Shown: in pieces, positions 1 through 8,326 of the stretch
Layout of the letters: every line of letters begins with the position of its first letter
Numbering within the stretch: position 1 is the stretch's first letter
DNA from: Jeotgalicoccus nanhaiensis
GTDB lineage: Bacteria; Bacillota; Bacilli; Staphylococcales; Salinicoccaceae
Length of the DNA: 64,000 nucleotides
Direction of reading: 5' to 3'
Assembly (NCBI GenBank): GCA_004570955.1
Contig: SPPL01000002.1
Coordinates: forward strand, 372,001-436,000
Made by a program: the position numbers and the translations under genes
Notes under the pieces: generated by a model
The model's database searches: none
Seen by the model: only the letters and a program-made list of their open reading frames with translations
What the model was told of the DNA's origin: nothing

Positions 1-317
1 GCTGGAATCATCCTGCTATAAAAGCAGTAAGAGAATCGCTTGAAGCAATTAAAAAATCAAAAGTGCAGGATTTCTCAAGTCCTGATATGCCGAAAGGTAT
101 CGAAATTGCGTTAATGTATGCCACTGATATTTTTAGAACTGTGACCCCTCTGCAGCAGGAAGTCATGCAGTATTATTTAACAGGAATCAGTCAGAAGGAA
201 ATAGCAAAACTGACGCAAAGATCTGTCTCGACCATTTCCAAACACGTACAAGTTTCTCGGGTTAAACAGCTGTCCGAAATTATTGATTACGTTATAGAAC
301 ATTACGAAATGGAGTAA
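1..317 (+). CDS. C-terminal part of an HTH protein, SatD-like (5' end outside window)
   Basis: The reading frame is open to the left edge (codons in frame from base 3), so this is the last ~105 residues of a longer protein; the internal GTG at 63 is not taken as the start. A helix-turn-helix is visible near the end (QKEIAKLTQRSVSTISKHV), typical of LuxR/sigma-region-4-like DNA binding. The segment before it (HPAIKAVRESLEAIK) resembles the region preceding the HTH in SatD-family proteins, so SatD-like is my best guess. It is followed directly by a terminator. Family assignment is tentative because most of the protein lies outside the window. Confidence 0.55.
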   Translation, partial: WNHPAIKAVRESLEAIKKSKVQDFSSPDMPKGIEIALMYATDIFRTVTPLQQEVMQYYLTGISQKEIAKLTQRSVSTISKHVQVSRVKQLSEIIDYVIEHYEME

Positions 318-324
318 AAATCAA

Positions 325-360
325 TAAAATTCGCCTGATTAGACGAATTTTATCCTTTTT
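325..360 (+). terminator. Rho-independent terminator after the SatD-like gene
   Basis: Nine-base stem TAAAATTCG (325-333) / CGAATTTTA (344-352) followed by ATCCTTTTT, 8 bases after the stop codon at 317. Confidence 0.7.
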
Positions 361-366
361 ATTATA

Positions 367-399
367 AACATCGCTGCCAGACATACTGACAGCGATGTT
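367..399 (-). terminator. Hairpin between convergent genes, probable terminator
   Basis: Ten-base perfect stem AACATCGCTG (367-376) / CAGCGATGTT (390-399). It lies 17 bases beyond the end of the YdhK gene. The minus-strand tail is AT-rich but not a clean T-run, so it may act together with the 325-352 hairpin. Confidence 0.45.
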
Positions 400-415
400 C
401 TTTATCGTAGTAATT

Positions 416-991
416 CTATTCTGCAGCTTCGAGTTCTGCTTCAGTTACCCATTTGTGATTTTCGACCGGATCTCCGGTTTCCGTATCCACGTAACTAATC
501 ATGTATACGGTAGTCTGTTCAGCTGAATCCACAGTTGCTGTTGCGCCCTCCATGCCTTCCATATGGGTAGCATTCATGACTGCCTCATCACCTTGCTCCA
601 AGGGCGCCTCACCTGGGTCTTCCAATTCTTCATGCACTACCCACTTATGATTCTCTACCGGGTCACCGCCAGTTGTCGGAGTATACGATACTTCATAAGC
701 TGTCGTATCATACGCACCGGTAATCGTTGCGATAGCACCATCCATACCCGGCATATGATCAGTAAGTATCATCGCTTCACTGTCTACAGGATATTTTGGA
801 TCCTCAGCCTCCTCGAGAGTGTCAGGTACTTCTCCGGAACTAGAATGATCCATTTCTTCATGACTTCCCTCTTCCTCCAGTGGTTTCCCTGGCGTTCCTT
901 CTTCAGCCGGCTCTTCTTCAGCATTACTGCACGAAGCGAGCAGCAGACCTGCTGAGATAATGGTTGCTGATAAAAACTTCTTGCTCTTCAT
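416..991 (-). CDS. YdhK/DUF1541-family lipoprotein
   Basis: 191 residues. The N-terminus is a lipoprotein signal: MKSKK, a hydrophobic stretch, then the lipobox LLASC with Cys near residue 21. A Glu-rich linker with one MDHSSS motif follows. Then come two tandem DUF1541 repeats (about residues 65-125 and 130-188), each containing an H-M-x-GM-x-GA motif and ending in a DPVENHKWV block. Homologues are cell-surface lipoproteins of Firmicutes, often linked to copper or metal loci, but function is not settled and no metal genes are adjacent. The start at 991 is supported by AGGAGG 8 bases upstream. Single-gene unit. Confidence 0.85.
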   Translation of the reverse strand: MKSKKFLSATIISAGLLLASCSNAEEEPAEEGTPGKPLEEEGSHEEMDHSSSGEVPDTLEEAEDPKYPVDSEAMILTDHMPGMDGAIATITGAYDTTAYEVSYTPTTGGDPVENHKWVVHEELEDPGEAPLEQGDEAVMNATHMEGMEGATATVDSAEQTTVYMISYVDTETGDPVENHKWVTEAELEAAE

Positions 992-1110
992 TTAAAATAC
1001 CTCCTATTTGTAACTAATTCTATTCTTATACCCCAGATAGGTATTTTAAATCTTATTAACTCTTTTTTGTAAAATAGAGCTTCTAATGATTATCTTGAAA
1101 TATCAAAAAT

Positions 1111-1137
1111 AAACACACGCAAATTTTGCGTGTGTTT
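1111..1137 (-). terminator. Terminator of the GMC oxidoreductase gene
   Basis: Perfect 13-base stem AAACACACGCAAA / TTTGCGTGTGTTT with a one-base loop; on the minus strand it is followed by ATTTTTGATATTT and starts 3 bases after the stop codon. Confidence 0.85.
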
Positions 1138-1140
1138 ATT

Positions 1141-2871
1141 TTAATCTTCTAATCTCTGTTCGTCTTTATGATATTTAATTATTCCTTCAGCACAGCGATA
1201 TGCTATCGCACCGACTGTTCCTGTCGGGTTATTTCCGGAGTTGTGTACAAATGTACTCGAGCCTGCAACAAACAAGTTGTCGCGATCCCAGTGCTGTAGC
1301 CACGTGTTTACTACACTATTCTCAGGATCTGTCCCCATCGGTGTACCCCCTGAGATGTTAGTTGATTGATAAGGTACAATATCGTATTCACCGATATCAT
1401 CATTTTCTACATCTATATGATTAGCACCCATTTTTTCTACAATTTCTTCACATCGTTCTGTCAGATATTTATTTCTGGCATTGTCTTGCTCTGTCCAATT
1501 ATAGGTCAGCATGACTTGTGAATTTCCGAATGCATCCTTGTATGTATCATCCAGGTCCAGGTAATGATCTCTGTGCGGGCCGGTATGAGCCATCGAATAC
1601 ACTTCTAAGGTTCTTGTAAAGTTATTGATTGATTCTTCTTTAAATTCCTCGCCCCATTCAGGCGTGCCCTTACGAATTGTATTTGACAAGATAGGACGGG
1701 CGCCTGTTTGTGTAAAATGAATTGAACCGCCGTGAATAAAATCAAGGTCATCATGATCAAAATTATCACCGTTAAAATCATCGAGAATCATACCAAGGGC
1801 ACCTGCACCCATAAATGTATTGAACTGTTCATCAAAGAAACCGGTAGCACCTAAACCTGTTTGGTAACAATAATTACTGCCGAGTGTCCCTTCCTCTGTT
1901 TCAGGGTCATATTGTTCCCCGATATTTGAAACTCTGAGCAATTTATAGTTATTAAACAGGAAACTCGTTAAGACAATAATATCTGCTGGCTGGAAAAATT
2001 CCTCTCGCGTTACAGTATCTATGAACTTCACACCAGTTACTTTTTTATCATCATCTTTATCGGTAACAATTTCAGTCACGTTCGAATTATAGCGGACTTC
2101 ATAATTTCCAGTTTTTTCTGCGGTTTTTAATACAGTCACATCAGGAGTTGCTTTTGCATCATATTCACATGCAAAGCGTTCACAGAAGGCGCAATATTGA
2201 CACTGATTCAACACTTCGCCGTCAGGGTTCTCATAGTTCTGTGACATGTTAGCAGACGGCATCATAATGGGATGTAAATCCAACTCTTTAGCTGCTTTTT
2301 CAAACATTTTTAAAGTTTTTGTTTTAACCATCGGCGGGTTTGGATATGGACTGGAACGCTTCTCACCGAGCGGGTTTTCTTCACCGCTGACACCGGCAGT
2401 TTTTTCGAATTTATCATAGTATTTTTCCATCTCATCAAAGGTGATGCCCCAGTCGCGATAACGAAGACCAGAATCTTCTCCAAGTTTATCTTTTCCGTAT
2501 TTTTCTTCTGTCATCGTCTTAATTTCAAAGTCATACGGCATGTAACGGTCAGTTTGACCATTCCAGTGCGTCCCGGCGCCCCCTCGTCCATTGCCAGGTA
2601 AAAATGAACCTAGACGACGAACAGGCAGTGCACGTTCGTCTCTCGAATTTCTAAAAGTTAAAGTTTCGACTGAAGTGTCCTGCATCAGTTCATAGCGCTG
2701 GGCATACTTTAATTCATCATGCACATGCTGATAATCAGTAGTATCCCGGTAAGGTCCACGCTCTAAACTTTTAACTTTCAATCCTTCTTTCGCAGTTTCT
2801 GCAGCAACAATTCCGCCTGTCCAGCCAGCTCCAATCGTTACAACGTCTACTTTATCTAACTCTTTTGCCAT
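1141..2871 (-). CDS. GMC-family flavin oxidoreductase (gluconate 2-dehydrogenase flavoprotein type)
   Basis: 576 residues. The N-terminal FAD-binding Rossmann motif is VTIGAGWTGGIVAAE (about residues 11-25). The GMC signature region with the GGAGTHWNG motif sits near residue 97. A cysteine-rich stretch (CQYCAFCERFAC, about 222-233) is typical of the gluconate/sugar dehydrogenase flavoprotein branch. The C-terminal catalytic domain has conserved SGNNPTGTVGA. Such enzymes oxidise sugars or polyols and pass electrons to a small subunit 3 and a cytochrome; no subunit-3 gene is beside this one, so the electron acceptor and substrate are unknown. ATG start at 2871 with a purine-rich AGGAGGAT upstream. 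Confidence 0.85.
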   Translation of the reverse strand: MAKELDKVDVVTIGAGWTGGIVAAETAKEGLKVKSLERGPYRDTTDYQHVHDELKYAQRYELMQDTSVETLTFRNSRDERALPVRRLGSFLPGNGRGGAGTHWNGQTDRYMPYDFEIKTMTEEKYGKDKLGEDSGLRYRDWGITFDEMEKYYDKFEKTAGVSGEENPLGEKRSSPYPNPPMVKTKTLKMFEKAAKELDLHPIMMPSANMSQNYENPDGEVLNQCQYCAFCERFACEYDAKATPDVTVLKTAEKTGNYEVRYNSNVTEIVTDKDDDKKVTGVKFIDTVTREEFFQPADIIVLTSFLFNNYKLLRVSNIGEQYDPETEEGTLGSNYCYQTGLGATGFFDEQFNTFMGAGALGMILDDFNGDNFDHDDLDFIHGGSIHFTQTGARPILSNTIRKGTPEWGEEFKEESINNFTRTLEVYSMAHTGPHRDHYLDLDDTYKDAFGNSQVMLTYNWTEQDNARNKYLTERCEEIVEKMGANHIDVENDDIGEYDIVPYQSTNISGGTPMGTDPENSVVNTWLQHWDRDNLFVAGSSTFVHNSGNNPTGTVGAIAYRCAEGIIKYHKDEQRLED

Positions 2872-3121
2872 TTCTTTATCCTCCTATTATTTACACCCGT
2901 ATCTTTTCATAAAAATCGCATTTACAAATATATCCTACATTAGATCATTGTAACATTATTAAAATATTATGTAAGAGTTTTAAAGAAATATAAGTTTAAG
3001 TTGATAATGATAATTACAAAATATTATTACCATGTTTAATGAAAACTTGAGCAATTCGGCTCAGCATTTCCCCGGTAGTGTTAACCTGACCATTTTCATT
3101 GCTATACCTCAAATATCAAAG
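2872..3121. other. Intergenic region between GMC oxidoreductase and the SDR gene
   Basis: About 250 bases, AT-rich. It should hold the promoter of the minus-strand GMC gene. A TGATAATGATAATTA stretch at 3002-3016 faintly resembles a Fur box but has too few matches to call. No gene is supported here. Confidence 0.5.
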
Positions 3122-3157
3122 AGCACCCCTAATCAGAAATATCTGATTAGGGATGCT
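3122..3157 (-). terminator. Terminator of the SDR gene
   Basis: Fifteen-base stem AGCACCCCTAATCAG / CTGATTAGGGATGCT with one mismatch and a six-base loop, 28 bases past the SDR stop codon. The following minus-strand bases contain only CTTTGATATT, so the T-tract is weak. Confidence 0.6.
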
Positions 3158-3185
3158 TCGCTTTTACAGATTAAAAATTTGAAGA

Positions 3186-3965
3186 TTATCTATAGACGAT
3201 ACCGCCATCAGTTAAGATAGCCTGACCAGTAATATAACCTGCATCTTCAGAAGCAAGGAATGCTACTAAATTTGCTACGTCTTTCGGTTCCTGGGTACGT
3301 CCTAAAGAAATAGAAGAAGCGTATTGTTCTAAGGCTTCGCCTTTCTTAGTACCGATAACATCCATAAATTTCTCATCTAAACGTTCCCACATTCCTGTTG
3401 CTGCGATACCAGGGCAATATGCATTAACGGTAATATCGTCTTTAGCAAACTCTTTAGAAGCAACTTGAGTTAAGCCGCGCACTGCGAATTTAGATGCACT
3501 GTAGGTTGACAGGAAGTCGAAACCTTCATGCCCAGCAATACTTGATGCATTGATAATCGTTCCGCCGTGACCCTGCTCTTTCAGCTGCTTGGCTGCTGCC
3601 TGAATTCCGAACAGGACACCTTTAACGTTAACATCTAAAACAAAATCAATATCTTTTTCACTGATATTCTCTATCTGCTCAACTGCGCCTTCAACACCAG
3701 CGTTATTAATATAAACATCTAACTTACCAAACGTATCTACTGCATGTTTAACCAGAGCAGTGTGATCATCCTGTTTTGAAACATCCGCGACTTTTGCTGT
3801 CACTTCGTAGTTTTTACCTTTAAGTTCTTCTAAAGTCTCATTAAGCACTTCTTCATTAATATCACTTAATACAACTTTAAAGCCGTTTTCGCCTAATTTT
3901 TCTGCAATACCTTTACCTAAACCTTGAGCCGAACCTGTAATGACTGCAACTCTGTCTAATGTCAT
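3186..3965 (-). CDS. butA: Short-chain dehydrogenase, acetoin/diacetyl reductase type
   Basis: 259 residues from the ATG at 3965, which has GGAGG about 9 bases upstream; an in-frame ATG at 3998 lacks this and adds an unlikely leader. Classical SDR features are present: NAD(P)-binding [12 protein letters not shown] near the N-terminus, NNAG motif near residue 87, catalytic Ser (INASSIAG), and Tyr/Lys in YSASKFA. The C-terminal ILTDGG is usual. Overall sequence looks like (S)-acetoin-forming diacetyl reductases (ButA) that interconvert diacetyl, acetoin and 2,3-butanediol with NADH. SDR substrate assignments from sequence are soft, so the symbol is provisional. Monocistronic. Confidence 0.7.
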   Translation of the reverse strand: MTLDRVAVITGSAQGLGKGIAEKLGENGFKVVLSDINEEVLNETLEELKGKNYEVTAKVADVSKQDDHTALVKHAVDTFGKLDVYINNAGVEGAVEQIENISEKDIDFVLDVNVKGVLFGIQAAAKQLKEQGHGGTIINASSIAGHEGFDFLSTYSASKFAVRGLTQVASKEFAKDDITVNAYCPGIAATGMWERLDEKFMDVIGTKKGEALEQYASSISLGRTQEPKDVANLVAFLASEDAGYITGQAILTDGGIVYR

Positions 3966-4054
3966 GATATATAGCCTCCAATTAGTTTGTTTACACATAA
4001 CATTATATAGGTTTTATATACTATTTACTAAGTTTTCGCTCAATTATGATGAGC

Positions 4055-4615
4055 TTAGTTATTCGTCGTTTTCTTAGGATAAACGACTTCCCCATCATCT
4101 TCTATAATCGGCATGGCGCCCCATTGTCCCAGCTGATGCGGCACTATTTCTATTTCCTCTTTATTATTCACTATTATATGATTAACATCCACATCGTGGG
4201 CAGCTAACCAGTTACTAACGATTAAACGGTGGCATCTGGAAGGATGACGTTCAGCACACAAAATAGCGACTGTATTTTCTTTCGCATCTTTCATCAACGC
4301 TTTAATACCTTGTTTGAAGTCGTCAGTCAGCGTGTAATCTGCATAGTTATGGAATGATTGATTTTTCCAGCCTTCATTTAAATTTTCTCCTACGGTGCCT
4401 GACCGTTTTCGACGTCCACCGAGCAGCTTATTATGAAAGTATTTTATCTGCTTATCTTCTAACCACTTTTGAAATGATTCTTGATTATATTGCGGATGGC
4501 TTTTACTGTTAGGAAATGCCCGCACATCCATCACGAATGTCACATCTGCTGTTTGCAGCATTTCCTGAAATTTATCGAGTGAATAATCAAAATGACCGAC
4601 AGTATAAATACGCAT
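4055..4615 (-). CDS. DUF488 family protein
   Basis: 186 residues. Recognisable DUF488 features: N-terminal YTVGHFDYSLDKF, the DVRAFPNSK segment near residue 31, LGGRR around 65, and the C-terminal CAERHPSRCHR motif near residue 125, which carries conserved Cys and His/Arg residues. The biochemical role of the family is not established. Start ATG at 4615 has AGGAGG 10 bases upstream. The gene is divergent from the TVP38 gene with about 120 bases between them, which must hold both promoters. Confidence 0.8.
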   Translation of the reverse strand: MRIYTVGHFDYSLDKFQEMLQTADVTFVMDVRAFPNSKSHPQYNQESFQKWLEDKQIKYFHNKLLGGRRKRSGTVGENLNEGWKNQSFHNYADYTLTDDFKQGIKALMKDAKENTVAILCAERHPSRCHRLIVSNWLAAHDVDVNHIIVNNKEEIEIVPHQLGQWGAMPIIEDDGEVVYPKKTTNN

Positions 4616-4733
4616 AGACCAGCTGCCTCCTATAATTTTAAACTTTTTAAAAATCTATTCCCTTTTATTAAGACCTTAGTTAAAGTTAAAGAGATATATC
4701 ATCCGATAAAATACCTAGGAAAGAGGAAACCTA

Positions 4734-5414
4734 ATGAAGTCAGAAAAAGATTATACCGATGCTTTTTCTCCCCGTTCAATCATTTCCCTAGTAACTTTAG
4801 TAGTATTCATAGGCATATTGATATGGTTAAGCTTTAATGTACATATTCCAGAACCTGAAGTCTTAAGAGAGATGATTCAAGGATACGGCTGGGCAGGCTG
4901 GCTGATTTTTATCGGCATAACAGCTTTAATTGCCATTACCCCGATTCCCGTCACTATCCCGGCCTTGGTCGCAGGTTCTCTATACGGCGTCATAGCCGGC
5001 AGCTTATTTTCTTTTACCGGCATATTAATCGGTTCTTGGATTGGCTACTGGTTAGCAAGATTCACCGGTCAAAACCTGACATTCAAACTCCTTGGCAGAC
5101 ATGGACCGACGGTTAAAAAATATTTGAGTAATGCAGGCTTTTTAGCCATGTGTACAGCAAGGCTGATGCCAGGACTGCCCTATTGGCCAGTCAATTACGG
5201 TGCAGGCGCCTTAGGCGTCAGCCAGTCTGCCTTTTTGTCAGCAACCTTTATTGCTTCTATCCCAGGGCAAGTTTCACTGGTCGCCCTTGGTGCCTTCGCA
5301 GTCAATCAGTCTCTATTTAACGGTATCATCCTGATTACTGCCTGGGTGACGGTGCTCGTATCTACCTTGACCTCCTACCGTTACTGGCGAAAGATGCGCA
5401 ATAAGGGTAAGTAA
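4734..5414 (+). CDS. TVP38/TMEM64 (DedA-like) membrane protein
   Basis: 226 residues. Several hydrophobic segments: about 20-42, 55-80, 85-105 and others to the C-terminus, which ends in a basic tail (RYWRKMRNKGK). The SNARE-associated/VTT-domain hallmark ITPIPVTIPALVAGSLYG, the GSWIGYWLAR segment and the later ARLMPGLPYWPVNY match the TVP38/DedA family, whose members are linked to lipid scrambling or membrane homeostasis. ATG at 4734 has an AAAGAGG ribosome site 7 bases upstream. Single gene, divergent from DUF488. Confidence 0.85.
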   Translation: MKSEKDYTDAFSPRSIISLVTLVVFIGILIWLSFNVHIPEPEVLREMIQGYGWAGWLIFIGITALIAITPIPVTIPALVAGSLYGVIAGSLFSFTGILIGSWIGYWLARFTGQNLTFKLLGRHGPTVKKYLSNAGFLAMCTARLMPGLPYWPVNYGAGALGVSQSAFLSATFIASIPGQVSLVALGAFAVNQSLFNGIILITAWVTVLVSTLTSYRYWRKMRNKGK

Positions 5415-5471
5415 GTAACTGTTAGAGATTGCAAGGAGGGATAAAAGATATAAGTATGGTTGCTATGTTAA

Positions 5472-5512
5472 TGAAACGTTTGCTCCTGTCGTTTCAACCA
5501 CTCTTTTTGTGA
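5472..5512. terminator. Weak hairpin between TVP38 and the nuclease-helicase gene
   Basis: Seven-base stem TGAAACG (5472-5478) / CGTTTCA (5490-5496) followed by ACCACTCTTTTTG on the plus strand. Short stem and gapped T-tract, so only a possible terminator for the TVP38 gene. Confidence 0.3.
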
Positions 5513-5522
5513 ATAGATACAA

Positions 5523-7049
5523 TTATTCCACCTCAGGAAGAGATAAACTCTTATCAAATTTCCTTGTAAATATTCTTTGTACCTTGATGTATACATCTGG
5601 GTTATCAATTATAATTAAAAATATTTTTCCCTTTGCCCGTGTAAGTGCTTGATATATGCCTTCAACTTCTAAATAAGGGTAGTATTCACTATAGCTTGAA
5701 CATAAATAACCTTCGTCATCATAGTAATAATGATTATCTAATATAATAATTATATCGTCGTATTCTCTACCTATTACGTTATGAACTTGTAATGACTCTC
5801 TATGTATATTGCTCCTTTTTGTTTTACCAGATGTTCTAGTTATATATTCTGTGAGCTCTATACTTAGATACTCATTCTCATATAATTCCTTTATGAAGTC
5901 ATTTGATGTTTCTTTTGAGTCAAAGTATGCCACATTAATATCTTTATAATCATAGTCATGGTGATGTCTCACGTTGGTTTTAAGAAGCTTTTCTATAAAA
6001 GCAATTGTTTCATGATTAGTCCTTATTTTATTTCTCAATTTAATAAATTTAAATTCTGTATTTTTTCTATAATCTTCAAAAACTTTTCTTTGTTTTTCAC
6101 CTGTTGATAACACTTGTCTATAGTCAAATGCAAAGTATATTTTTTTATTTTGATATTCTAATATTTTTTCAAGTTGAGATGGATAAATCCTTTGAGCCTC
6201 GTCTACCATTATTAGATCATATTCTTCTATATAATTCTCATAAAGTTTAATTGGCTTCACCTGAAATTCGAAAGTTTCAGCTAATTGATGATGATTTTCT
6301 AAATTACCACAAAATAACATTAAAACTTTATAACCTTCATCGGTTAGTTCTTTTGCAATGTCATAAAGCAATAACGTTTTCCCTGTCCCGGCCTCTCCCT
6401 CTATACAAATTCTTTGTCTAGTAGAACTCATTATTTCTAACTTCTTATCTCTTTGGTCTTGACTCAAATAATATGAATGATTTATAAATGCTTGAGGATG
6501 ACTGTAAGGTGAGACTATAAATTTATTAACATCAATTTTTTCAAGTTCGTTATTGTACAAATAATCATCACTTATGGAGTGAATCAACTCTTTAAAGCTA
6601 CTTTTTACAAGTGAGTTGTTTTCATTTAGTTTATATATCATATTCTCAGAAGTGATATAGACATAAGAGTAAATTGTTTTATTTAATGCGCTCAATATAA
6701 ATTTATGTCTTCTCAATTGATCTTCAATCTGCTCCATTCCTCGTTTAGGAACTTCTAACTTCAATTCTATATTAAGAATGCTATCTTCACTAAAACGTAA
6801 TAAGTCAAATTCCTCATCAATTTTACTTTCTAACTTATAACCTAGAAAATATCCATTTCTTTGTTCAATAGAAGATTTTGATTTTAATGATTTTACTAAA
6901 AGATATAAATCTCTATATTCATGATCAATACTATCGTCTTGATCTCGCAAATATTTGTGATCATTCAGCTTTATGAATGATTGTAATACATAATCATCAT
7001 TCAGTTCATAAATAGAGCTATAATAATCTAAATTAAAAGGTTTATGCAT
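5523..7049 (-). CDS. Nuclease-helicase (PD-(D/E)XK-like N-terminus plus DUF2075/SF1 helicase)
   Basis: 508 residues. The helicase part is clear: Walker A GEAGTGKT (residues 218-225), Walker B in LIMVDEAQR (about 275-283), a later FAFDYRQ motif III-like block, and YQALTRAKGKIFLI near the end (SF1 motif VI). The N-terminal half has a D-x(n)-E-x-K arrangement (FDLLRF, then NIELK at 93-97), suggesting a restriction-type nuclease fold. A bifunctional nuclease-helicase with DUF2075, Nhi, is an experimentally known anti-phage enzyme of Staphylococcus epidermidis; this is shorter and only architecturally comparable. AAAGGAG precedes the ATG. It follows the membrane-protein gene at 7089 by 39 bases, probably as a two-gene unit. 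Confidence 0.75.
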   Translation of the reverse strand: MHKPFNLDYYSSIYELNDDYVLQSFIKLNDHKYLRDQDDSIDHEYRDLYLLVKSLKSKSSIEQRNGYFLGYKLESKIDEEFDLLRFSEDSILNIELKLEVPKRGMEQIEDQLRRHKFILSALNKTIYSYVYITSENMIYKLNENNSLVKSSFKELIHSISDDYLYNNELEKIDVNKFIVSPYSHPQAFINHSYYLSQDQRDKKLEIMSSTRQRICIEGEAGTGKTLLLYDIAKELTDEGYKVLMLFCGNLENHHQLAETFEFQVKPIKLYENYIEEYDLIMVDEAQRIYPSQLEKILEYQNKKIYFAFDYRQVLSTGEKQRKVFEDYRKNTEFKFIKLRNKIRTNHETIAFIEKLLKTNVRHHHDYDYKDINVAYFDSKETSNDFIKELYENEYLSIELTEYITRTSGKTKRSNIHRESLQVHNVIGREYDDIIIILDNHYYYDDEGYLCSSYSEYYPYLEVEGIYQALTRAKGKIFLIIIDNPDVYIKVQRIFTRKFDKSLSLPEVE

Positions 7050-7088
7050 TTAGTTTCTCCTTTACTTTATAGGCTAGCTTATCTATTT

Positions 7089-7695
7089 TTAATTTCCTTC
7101 TATCCAATCTTTATTCAAACTTAGGCTTTTAGTTTGCCAACCTTGTGAGATATCCAAAATCTTCGTACTAACTATCTTACTTTTAAAAGTGTAATAAGTT
7201 AAGTACACTGAATCAAATTCCTGATTTTCCTTAGTCTTATTAAATAAATAATATACTTCAAATTGATGTATTGATTCTGCAGGTAAATTAAAGGAGTAAG
7301 ATCCATTATTACCTAAGTAAATTTTATCTTCCCCCTTTTCTACTCTGTTGACCTGAGTTGCTTTATCTATTAATACTCCAGACTTATAAAGAGACAAATT
7401 TACATTTCTAACAACTTGGTTAACTTCTTTGTTATTATGAATTTCTATCCATAATGGCATTGTTAATATATTGTAATTTTCTTTAAATGAAGCTGGTTCT
7501 TCATTTATTAAATCATGAACATGTTTATAATACAGCGAAATTTCCCCTCTTCTTTTTAAAAGTCTATGTATTATCTGCTGTAAAAAGTATAAAAGAAGTG
7601 CACCTATAAGAGTCATTCATTATCGCACCAATGAGTATCAAAATAGTTTCATTGAAAAATTCTTCACTTATCAGGTTTACCTTGTCCTTTCTCAT
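7089..7695 (-). pseudogene. Membrane-anchored protein of the nuclease-helicase pair, 5' frameshift
   Basis: The main frame (ATG 7616 to 7089) gives 175 residues starting abruptly inside a hydrophobic segment (MTLIGALLLYFLQQ). The upstream frame, from ATG 7695, reads MRKDKVNLISEEFFNETILI and then LIGAIM, a natural start of the same transmembrane helix. The two frames are separated by a tandem 4-base duplication, TCATTCAT on the plus strand at 7613-7620; removing one copy gives a continuous ~200-residue protein. The soluble part is beta-rich and unrecognised. It may be truly broken, re-initiate at 7616, or reflect a sequence error. It lies 39 bases upstream of the nuclease-helicase gene. Confidence 0.6.
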
Positions 7696-7703
7696 CACTT
7701 AGT

Positions 7704-7730
7704 AAAAAACGCCCAGCTCATCACTGGGCG
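7704..7730 (-). terminator. Terminator belonging to the truncated small membrane gene
   Basis: Stem CGCCCAG (7710-7716) / CTGGGCG (7724-7730), followed on the minus strand by TTTTTTACTA. It is the counterpart of the hairpin at 17356-17380 behind the intact relative. Confidence 0.75.
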
Positions 7731-7742
7731 CTCCATAGCTTC

Positions 7743-7908
7743 CTACATAAACAATATACTCACTAAAAATATTCCAACGACATTCACAATTATTGCCGAC
7801 AGGCTGAGTTTCTTCGGTCTCCCTTCACCGATTTGCGTGATTAAGAGGATTACCACGCTTAACAGCGCGAGACCGATGGCTATATAATACGGCAGGCCGA
7901 TTGGCGAG
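7743..7908 (-). pseudogene. Truncated relative of the 85-residue membrane protein at 17391
   Basis: Minus-strand frame ends at a TAG (7743-7745) and reads PIGLPYYIAIGLALLSVVI, then ITQIGEGRPKKLSLSA and VNVVGIFLVSILFM, matching the C-terminal ~52 residues of the intact protein at 17391-17648. The first ~30 residues and start are missing; homology stops near 7908. Nucleotide identity with the intact copy and its terminator is roughly three quarters by eye, so it is a diverged relative, not a fresh duplicate. It marks the left edge of the 7.9-17.3 kb island. Confidence 0.8.
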
Positions 7909-8126
7909 CAGAAAAAACATTGAATATTATTAAAGCTTATATCATATTCACCCTATCGATTAAAGTACTTGAACTACTGTTCATTATCCCAGGATGACTG
8001 ACACTGTGAATCGAGATACTATAAGATGATGGTTGTAACGATATTAGTGACAATGAACAGTCTTAAACTCATGAAAGCAAAAGACTGTGACATTTAATAG
8101 GTTGTAAAATACAAAAATCACTGCTT
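7909..8126 (+). other. Intergenic region with competing inverted repeats, possible small RNA
   Basis: No convincing gene. It contains ACTGTTCATT (7976-7985) complementary to AATGAACAGT (8052-8061). A second pair, ACAGTCTT (8057-8064) / AAGACTGT (8081-8088), shares bases with the first, so the two stems exclude each other. A plus-strand terminator follows at 8127-8171 with no plus-strand gene before it. A non-coding plus-strand transcript is possible; no promoter is obvious. Confidence 0.3.
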
Positions 8127-8171
8127 GAGTAATAAGGAATAGATTTTTCTTATTACTCATTTTTATTTTTC
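8127..8171 (+). terminator. Strong plus-strand terminator without an upstream gene
   Basis: Perfect ten-base stem GAGTAATAAG (8127-8136) / CTTATTACTC (8149-8158) followed by ATTTTTATTTTT. On the minus strand the tail is not T-rich, so it serves a plus-strand transcript. From 8172 to the gene end at 8327 nothing else is seen. Confidence 0.7.
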
Positions 8172-8326
8172 TATCCACTAAACATTTTAGAGTAGAATTT
8201 ATTTAAAAATCATCAATATATTAACAGTTCTCACACATAATTATATCTGTTGCTATTCCATGATTTTACCAACCATTTTTAATACTTAAAGTCTTCTAAT
8301 CTCCAACAATCTAACTTCTTATTATG

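Noticed and set aside
563-955. Plus-strand frame opposite the YdhK lipoprotein gene
   Set aside because: It is a shadow frame with no ribosome site and no domain; the minus strand has a lipobox and duplicated domains.
3002-3016. Fur box before the GMC gene
   Set aside because: Only part of the 7-1-7 Fur consensus is met and such AT-rich matches are common by chance in this genome.
5435-5512. Short peptide after the TVP38 gene, preceded by AAGGAGG
   Set aside because: The ribosome-like site is about 14 bases from the ATG, the peptide has 18 residues, and nothing else supports it.
7909-8171. Retron-type RNA
   Set aside because: No reverse transcriptase gene is adjacent and the stems do not match an msr/msd layout.
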